From assembly GCA_031552845.1 (NCBI GenBank), contig JAVBMC010000028.1, positions 129,381 through 193,380 on the forward strand: 64,000 nucleotides of DNA, written 5' to 3'. The notes under the pieces were generated by a model. The model did no database searches, was not told the origin of the DNA, and saw only the letters and a program-made list of their open reading frames with translations. The position numbers were made by a program, and so were the translations under genes. Positions 59,977 to 64,000 of this stretch are shown here, piece after piece. This DNA is from JAVBMC01 sp031552845. Lineage in GTDB: Bacteria; Verrucomicrobiota; Kiritimatiellia; RFP12; DVOR01. The number at the start of each line of letters is the position of its first letter. Position 1 is the stretch's first letter.

Positions 59977-61326
59977 TTAGGCCGGAGCACCCGGTCCTTT
60001 AGGCGGATGCTGATCTGGCCGGGGGGCTCCCTGATGCCCACCCGGAACCGGACGCCGCCGCCGGGAACGCCGCCGCCGTGCATGGGGTTGGGATGCCTCC
60101 GCGGGAGAAGCCTCTCCCGTGGCAATCCGATCCGCCCGCAAGGCGTGCTGCTTCACTTGTAAATCCTGCCATGCCGCGAGAGGCTTCGTGTCTATTCCTT
60201 CGGCCTTGCGGACGATTGTGGCAAACAGCAGTGCCTCCTTGAAAATCGGGTGCAGCACAAACCGCGCATGACGGCTCTTGTCACCGGCGGCCTCTTCAAA
60301 CCGCGGCAGCACCTCGTGCAGCATCACGGCGCCCAGCCACGCCGCCTTCGGCATCCGATAATGCCGCGCCGCTTGTTGCAACACCTGCGTCGCCAATGCT
60401 TTGCGGTTAAAGCGCGGTTTGTCGCCCGCCACCTTTTTAACGGCCGCCTTGAACAACGGATAATATAACGTCGCCAGCCGCACTGCGTTTGTAATGTCGC
60501 TATCCTTCTCGGTCAGCTTATCCATCGCCGCCAGATAGACCCACACGTCTGACTTCTCGCCGCCCGTTGCACGGATATGCGCCGCCACATCCGGCAGCAA
60601 GTCCGCCATCAGATGATGCTCGTGCAACAGCCGCATTGACTGCTCCGTAGCGCCATCCACAAACAGCCTGAAAATCTCCTCACACAAACGCGAGAGCGAT
60701 GCATTCTTAATATCCGCATGGTGCGACACCATCGCCTTCTTATCCGACGAACTGATCCGGAACCCCAGCTTCGCCGCAAACCGCACCGCCCGCATCATCC
60801 GCACCGGATCCTCACGAAACCGCACATTCGGATCGCCAATGCTCCGGATCGTCTTCTTCTCCAGATCCTTCAAACCCTTCACGTAGTCGATCACCTGGTT
60901 CGACTGCAAATCATAGAACAAGCCGTTCACCGTAAAGTCACGGCGGATAGCATCCTCCTCCGGCGAGCCGAACGTGTTATCCTCGTGCTGATAAAGCCCG
61001 TCCTCCTCCTTCTTCTCCGGGGCTTCCTCGGGCTGACGGCGAAACGTCGCGGTCTCAATCACCTTCTTGCCATAAACAATATGCGCCAAGCGGAAACGCC
61101 GCCCCACCAAAAAACAGTTGCGGAACATCCGGCGGATCTCATTCGGCCGCGCGTCGGTGCCGATGTCAAAATCTTTCGGCCGCCGCCCCAACAGCAAATC
61201 CCTCACGCTCCCGCCCACGAGATACGCCAAGTTCCCCGCTGAATTCAGCCGCGTCAAAACCCGAACAGCATCTTCATCGATCTGCTCAACGGATATAGTA
61301 GGTTTTTTACGGCGGATAAACAACAT
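59977..61326 (-). CDS. pcnB: Poly(A) polymerase / tRNA nucleotidyltransferase family protein (PcnB-like)
   Basis: A 449-residue class II nucleotidyltransferase. LAYLVGGSVRDLLLGRRPKDFDIGTDA (about 33-59) gives the GGSVRD helix turn and the catalytic DxD at 52 and 54. The RRDFTVNGLFYD, RFREDPVRMMRAVRFAAKLGF and head-neck-body motifs follow. The arginine-rich C-terminal tail (ARRRRSRRRR) and the N-terminal basic extension favour bacterial poly(A) polymerase I over CCA-adding enzyme. Poly(A) tails from this enzyme promote RNA decay. The start at MLFIRRKKPT is the first ATG; the ribosome site is weak. Confidence 0.9.
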   Translation of the reverse strand: MLFIRRKKPTISVEQIDEDAVRVLTRLNSAGNLAYLVGGSVRDLLLGRRPKDFDIGTDARPNEIRRMFRNCFLVGRRFRLAHIVYGKKVIETATFRRQPEEAPEKKEEDGLYQHEDNTFGSPEEDAIRRDFTVNGLFYDLQSNQVIDYVKGLKDLEKKTIRSIGDPNVRFREDPVRMMRAVRFAAKLGFRISSSDKKAMVSHHADIKNASLSRLCEEIFRLFVDGATEQSMRLLHEHHLMADLLPDVAAHIRATGGEKSDVWVYLAAMDKLTEKDSDITNAVRLATLYYPLFKAAVKKVAGDKPRFNRKALATQVLQQAARHYRMPKAAWLGAVMLHEVLPRFEEAAGDKSRHARFVLHPIFKEALLFATIVRKAEGIDTKPLAAWQDLQVKQHALRADRIATGEASPAEASQPHARRRRSRRRRPVPGGHQGAPRPDQHPPKGPGAPA

Positions 61327-61353
61327 TCTAGGGGCACCCAATACAAAAACAGT

Positions 61354-61382
61354 ACTCTAGCATAAACTGCCCCCCTTCACAA
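61354..61382 (-). promoter_or_regulatory. Possible pcnB promoter
   Basis: Minus-strand TTGTGA and TAGAGT separated by 17 bp, with TGC just before the -10 (extended -10). The -10 ends 27 nt before the pcnB ATG. Confidence 0.45.
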
Positions 61383-61477
61383 TCAAAAATATACAGCTTT
61401 GCCCGAAATCTGCGCATCCATGTCTCTCTTTCCCGTATCTCCTTAAACCGCGCCGCGTCAGCCCAGTCTCTCCACCA

Positions 61478-61511
61478 CTCTCCGCGCCTCCGCGTCTCCG
61501 CGTGAGCTTTT
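61478..61511 (+). repeat. Dispersed CGCGGAG-type motif
   Basis: CTCTCCGCGCCTCCGCGTCTCCGCGTGAGCTTTTT-type sequence matching the outer end of repeat copy 2 (17649-17680). Here it occurs without the rest of the element, directly downstream of the HEPN-like gene. Related copies are at about 18255-18285, 18505-18525 and 10069-10087. Confidence 0.75.
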
Positions 61512-61514
61512 TCG

Positions 61515-61913
61515 TTAAGCCTGCTCCGCATGCCGGTTCAAAGTCTCCACGCACGGCCGCAGCAAAGGCGCCAACTTACAACGGATCACAATCGCCGCCT
61601 GCTGCGCATCATCATCCCGATACGTCTGCGCAAACAGCGGATGACTCTCCAACGCTCCCAGCCACAAATCCAAATCCGACAGCCACCCCAACTCCGCCGC
61701 CCGCCGCAAAACATCCCCCTCCGCCTCCGCCACATGCCCCCCGGCAGCCAACCGTGCTCCCAACACCTCTCGGCACAACACAAACGCATACTCATACGTC
61801 TGAATCAACCCCGCCAGCTCCAACAGCGAATAATGCTCCTGTGCACACGCCGCCTCCAGCCGCGCCACCACCACATTCAAAACCTCCAACCCCTCCATCC
61901 AATCGCACTTCAT
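61515..61913 (-). CDS. HI0074-like nucleotidyltransferase substrate-binding (HEPN-type) protein
   Basis: A 132-residue helical protein. The order of helices and the motifs LEVLNVVVARLEAA, LAGLIQTYEYAFVLCREVLG, VLRRAAELGWL-SDLDLWLGALESH and TYRDDDAQQAAIVI fit the HI0074/nucleotidyltransferase substrate-binding family, a four-helix HEPN relative. Members are normally paired with a MNT nucleotidyltransferase as a toxin-antitoxin module. Here no MNT gene is adjacent. The ATG is chosen by GAGGAG 6 nt upstream. It is the last gene of a three-gene operon, 13 nt after the previous stop. The family call is by eye. Confidence 0.72.
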   Translation of the reverse strand: MKCDWMEGLEVLNVVVARLEAACAQEHYSLLELAGLIQTYEYAFVLCREVLGARLAAGGHVAEAEGDVLRRAAELGWLSDLDLWLGALESHPLFAQTYRDDDAQQAAIVIRCKLAPLLRPCVETLNRHAEQA

Positions 61914-61926
61914 AACACTCCTCACT

Positions 61927-62469
61927 TCAATTCTGCTTAACGCCAACCCTCTGTTTCTGCGGACGAGGCGCCAGCCAAAACCGCGCCACCTTCACCGGAA
62001 TAAACACATCATGTCCGATCAACTCCCTCTTCGGATGCTTCACCACGCGGCACTGCACATACTCAAACACACGGCGCCCGTCGCTACCATAATCAAAGAA
62101 GTCCACAAAACACAACTGCGCCCGCGGCTCGCTAAAATAATCCTCCCGATACGTTAACGACACATCATGCCGCTCCTTCGACACGACTAACTCCGTAACT
62201 CTTTCGCCCGGCGGCAAATCCACCGTCACGCGAATCCGATTCACGCAACGTTGAGCCCACGTACGGCTGGGATCCTTCGTGTAGTCACCCTCATCCAACA
62301 AACAGAACAGGTGCAGCTCCAACAGATCCACGCACATCCTATCAAACACATCCCGCCAATCCCAGAAGCAACCCCCGCACGCCTCCATTGACATCCCCTT
62401 GAACGTCTTCTTCCAAATAGCATTCGCCTGCGCCCGAAACGCCAGAAAAACCGGTGTGATGTCTTTCAT
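61927..62469 (-). CDS. Unknown 180-residue protein
   Basis: A soluble protein with no signal peptide. The N-terminal half is helical, with clustered Cys and Trp (MEACGGCFWDWRDVFDRMCVDLLELHLFCLLDEGDY). The C-terminal half is beta-rich (RIRVTVDLPPGERVTELVVSKERHDVSLTYREDYFSEPRAQLCFVDFFDYG). The closing block is basic, FWLAPRPQKQRVGVKQN. Its ATG overlaps the preceding stop as ATGA, so it is translated together with the four-repeat protein. It is not a nucleotidyltransferase, although the next gene belongs to a family that usually pairs with one. I do not recognise it. Confidence 0.75.
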   Translation of the reverse strand: MKDITPVFLAFRAQANAIWKKTFKGMSMEACGGCFWDWRDVFDRMCVDLLELHLFCLLDEGDYTKDPSRTWAQRCVNRIRVTVDLPPGERVTELVVSKERHDVSLTYREDYFSEPRAQLCFVDFFDYGSDGRRVFEYVQCRVVKHPKRELIGHDVFIPVKVARFWLAPRPQKQRVGVKQN

Positions 62470-63692
62470 GCCACACCCCCTTGTTGGTCATTTGCTTTCT
62501 GAATTTGCCCACGGCATCCAAAGGGTAGGATGGTTAAGCGCTTGTCCTTCATCTCAATCAACAGCCCGCCTGTTTTGTAGCATGAGTAGTGTATGGCCTC
62601 GTACATCTTGGGCCGTATGATGAGGACGACTGTCCCGTTGCCGAACACATCCGATGTGACTTTGTTTCCGGTGCGGATGAGTTCATTCGAATCGGTGTAA
62701 TATTCCGTCAAGGCGGGGGCATCTTTGTCAGTACAAGCCGGTTCTGCTGTGGGTTGTTTTCCGATGCGGCGGATAGGCTCGGATGGATCACCAAACGCAA
62801 GCGGCATTGCATTGTAGTAGTTGTCAATGTCAAGCAGGAGCCCGCCCGTCAAATAGCATGAGAACGTTGCCGCCTCGGCTGTCCGCGGTTGAAGCACATC
62901 GGCGACCGTCCCTTCGCCAAACCGTCCCAAAGCAATCCGATCGCCCGCCTGAATTAACTCCTCCGTATCGGTGTAGTAAGGCGTCAATGGAAGCCTTTCG
63001 ACAACCGCAGATTGCTCATCAGACGCGCTCAATGCAAACCCACCGCCACCGACGCGCAGAAAGCCATCGTAATCCTCTTGCACGGCATTCTCATCCGACA
63101 TCTTACACAGTTCTTCACTTGCCAATTGCTCAAAGCCGAGCACGAAAAGGCCGCTGAGGTCAAGCTCCACGCCTATTCCTCCGTGCGGATAACAACTCAT
63201 CCCCAACGCATTGGCGGATTTAGGCAACATGATTTCCACAACTGTCCCTTTAGCCTCCAGCACCCCATCAAACACCCTGTCGCCCAAACATACCAAGTCC
63301 GTAGTCCCCGGATAACACCCAAGAGTCTCGTTGGGTGGGAAGCTAAAGTCGGAGCGCCCCTTCGGGTGCCACTCATCCATATGCCGCACCATGTGTCCCG
63401 GACTTCCAAAGTTCAACACCATTGGAAAGTCTTTGTCCGGCTTAATCACCAACCCACCTGTAGCGTAAGCCCCAAGATCTGCCGCATCAATTGTTTGCGG
63501 ATAGATGATGTCAAACTGAAGTCTATCATCCGGCCCGAAGCGCACCAACCGTGCCGCTTCAGGCGAACCCGCTTCCACAATCCCCACAACCGTCCCGACA
63601 TCTTCGCCATCCAACAAAAACCGATCGCCAACAACAATCACTTCCTCCGAATCCGCATAACATCTCGTAATCAACGCAATACCCGTTTCCAT
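62466..63692 (-). CDS. Four-repeat protein of unknown function
   Basis: A 408-residue protein built from four related beta-rich modules. Each has an opening (D/T)xEELIxxGDR-like strand, a central GTVVxI followed by a proline turn, and a closing CYxTGGLLIEM-like strand. The four openings are DSEEVIVVGDR, TTDLVCLGDR, DTEELIQAGDR and DSNELIRTGNK. Similar GDRV-GTVV-GVLI modules occur in small proteins near polymorphic-toxin loci, but I cannot assign a family. The start METGIALITRCY has GGAG 7 nt upstream and a good promoter; 42 upstream codons of the longer frame are excluded. Confidence 0.78.
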   Translation of the reverse strand: METGIALITRCYADSEEVIVVGDRFLLDGEDVGTVVGIVEAGSPEAARLVRFGPDDRLQFDIIYPQTIDAADLGAYATGGLVIKPDKDFPMVLNFGSPGHMVRHMDEWHPKGRSDFSFPPNETLGCYPGTTDLVCLGDRVFDGVLEAKGTVVEIMLPKSANALGMSCYPHGGIGVELDLSGLFVLGFEQLASEELCKMSDENAVQEDYDGFLRVGGGGFALSASDEQSAVVERLPLTPYYTDTEELIQAGDRIALGRFGEGTVADVLQPRTAEAATFSCYLTGGLLLDIDNYYNAMPLAFGDPSEPIRRIGKQPTAEPACTDKDAPALTEYYTDSNELIRTGNKVTSDVFGNGTVVLIIRPKMYEAIHYSCYKTGGLLIEMKDKRLTILPFGCRGQIQKANDQQGGVA

Positions 63693-63795
63693 CACTCGTC
63701 TCCAATTCGACCTGACAACTCCTTGGGCATCAATCCCACTCGGGAAACGCCGTCCGGCCAAATTCGAGTTCACCGCGCCTTTGCCGCAACCCGTC

Positions 63796-63824
63796 AGTAT
63801 AACCCAACCCCGCTCCAATGTAAA
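63796..63824 (-). promoter_or_regulatory. Promoter of the three-gene operon
   Basis: Minus-strand TTTACA and TATACT separated by 17 bp, about 104 nt before the start of the four-repeat gene. Confidence 0.6.
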
Positions 63825-63926
63825 GCAAAAGATTTATGGAGGCTGTGGCGGTTGTGCGATATGTAAAGTGTAAAATATCTTTTCCCTGCAGATGGGGGGT
63901 GCCCGGGCACGCTCTCTTTCAGGGGA

Positions 63927-63942
63927 GCCCCCCATGGGGGGC
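63927..63942. repeat. 16-bp perfect palindrome
   Basis: GCCCCCCATGGGGGGC, with no T run on either side. It could be a transcription end signal for a gene entering from the right or an isolated palindrome. Confidence 0.5.
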
Positions 63943-63950
63943 GCGAAAAT

Positions 63951-64000
63951 CTAACCGCCGGTTGAGACGTTTAGTGTTCCATCGGCGGGCCGATTTTCGT
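63951..64000 (-). CDS. Possible C-terminal end of a gene entering from the right
   Basis: On the minus strand one frame reads ENRPADGTLNVSTGG and stops at 63951-63953, just before a palindrome. Only 15 codons are visible, so this is weak support and no function can be given. Confidence 0.25.
   Translation of the reverse strand, partial: ENRPADGTLNVSTGG

Overview
The window looks like chromosomal DNA of a bacterium of the PVC group, most likely Kiritimatiellota/Verrucomicrobiota. The clues are two small secreted proteins with PEP-CTERM tails ending in LRRRV, giant surface proteins built of right-handed beta-helix or InlB-type repeats, a GreA-type factor on a long N-terminal extension, and a DnaK-GroES-GroEL locus. 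The phylum call is inference. No rRNA, tRNA, CRISPR array, prophage or transposase gene was recognised.

Layout. 0-2.8 kb: end of a multi-pass membrane protein facing a glycosyltransferase. 2.8-4.3 kb: tandem PEP-CTERM pair with promoter and terminator. 4.4-9.4 kb: minus-strand operon greA-like, nrnA, thiH, birA. 9.5-10.1 kb: first copy of a structured intergenic repeat. 10.2-17.1 kb: secreted repeat protein, uvrA, tlyA, GT17 glycosyltransferase. 17.1-18.8 kb: long non-coding region with the second, inverted copy of the repeat. 18.8-26.5 kb: 2584-residue beta-helix protein. 26.9-34.4 kb: TadC-like, FHA and PEGA proteins, trxB, glmM, prepilin peptidase and an unknown gene. 34.4-35.1 kb: 22-bp-period palindrome array and an attenuator-like leader. 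35.1-41.6 kb: 2141-residue InlB-repeat protein sharing its C-terminal module with the first giant. 41.7-46.9 kb: rnr, an ArfB-like release factor and mutS. 47.0-53.0 kb: HtrA-type protease with two long PDZ paralogues that look like inactive proteases. 53.1-54.3 kb: unknown Cys-rich protein and a second 22-bp-period array. 54.3-58.3 kb: dnaK-groS-groL. 58.5-61.3 kb: MATE transporter and pcnB. 61.5-63.7 kb: three-gene operon of a four-repeat protein, an unknown protein and an orphan HI0074-like HEPN protein.

Themes. Much of the window concerns the cell surface and envelope: giant repeat proteins, PEP-CTERM proteins, Tad/type II secretion parts, envelope protease and glycosyltransferases. The rest is housekeeping: DNA repair, RNA decay, chaperones. 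The most unusual signals are non-coding: two copies of a ~560-580 bp element with stems kept by different sequences and a consensus outward-facing promoter at one end, and two unrelated palindrome arrays with exactly the same 22-bp period. Among proteins, the HtrA/pseudoprotease trio and the shared ~640-residue C-terminal module of the two giants stand out.
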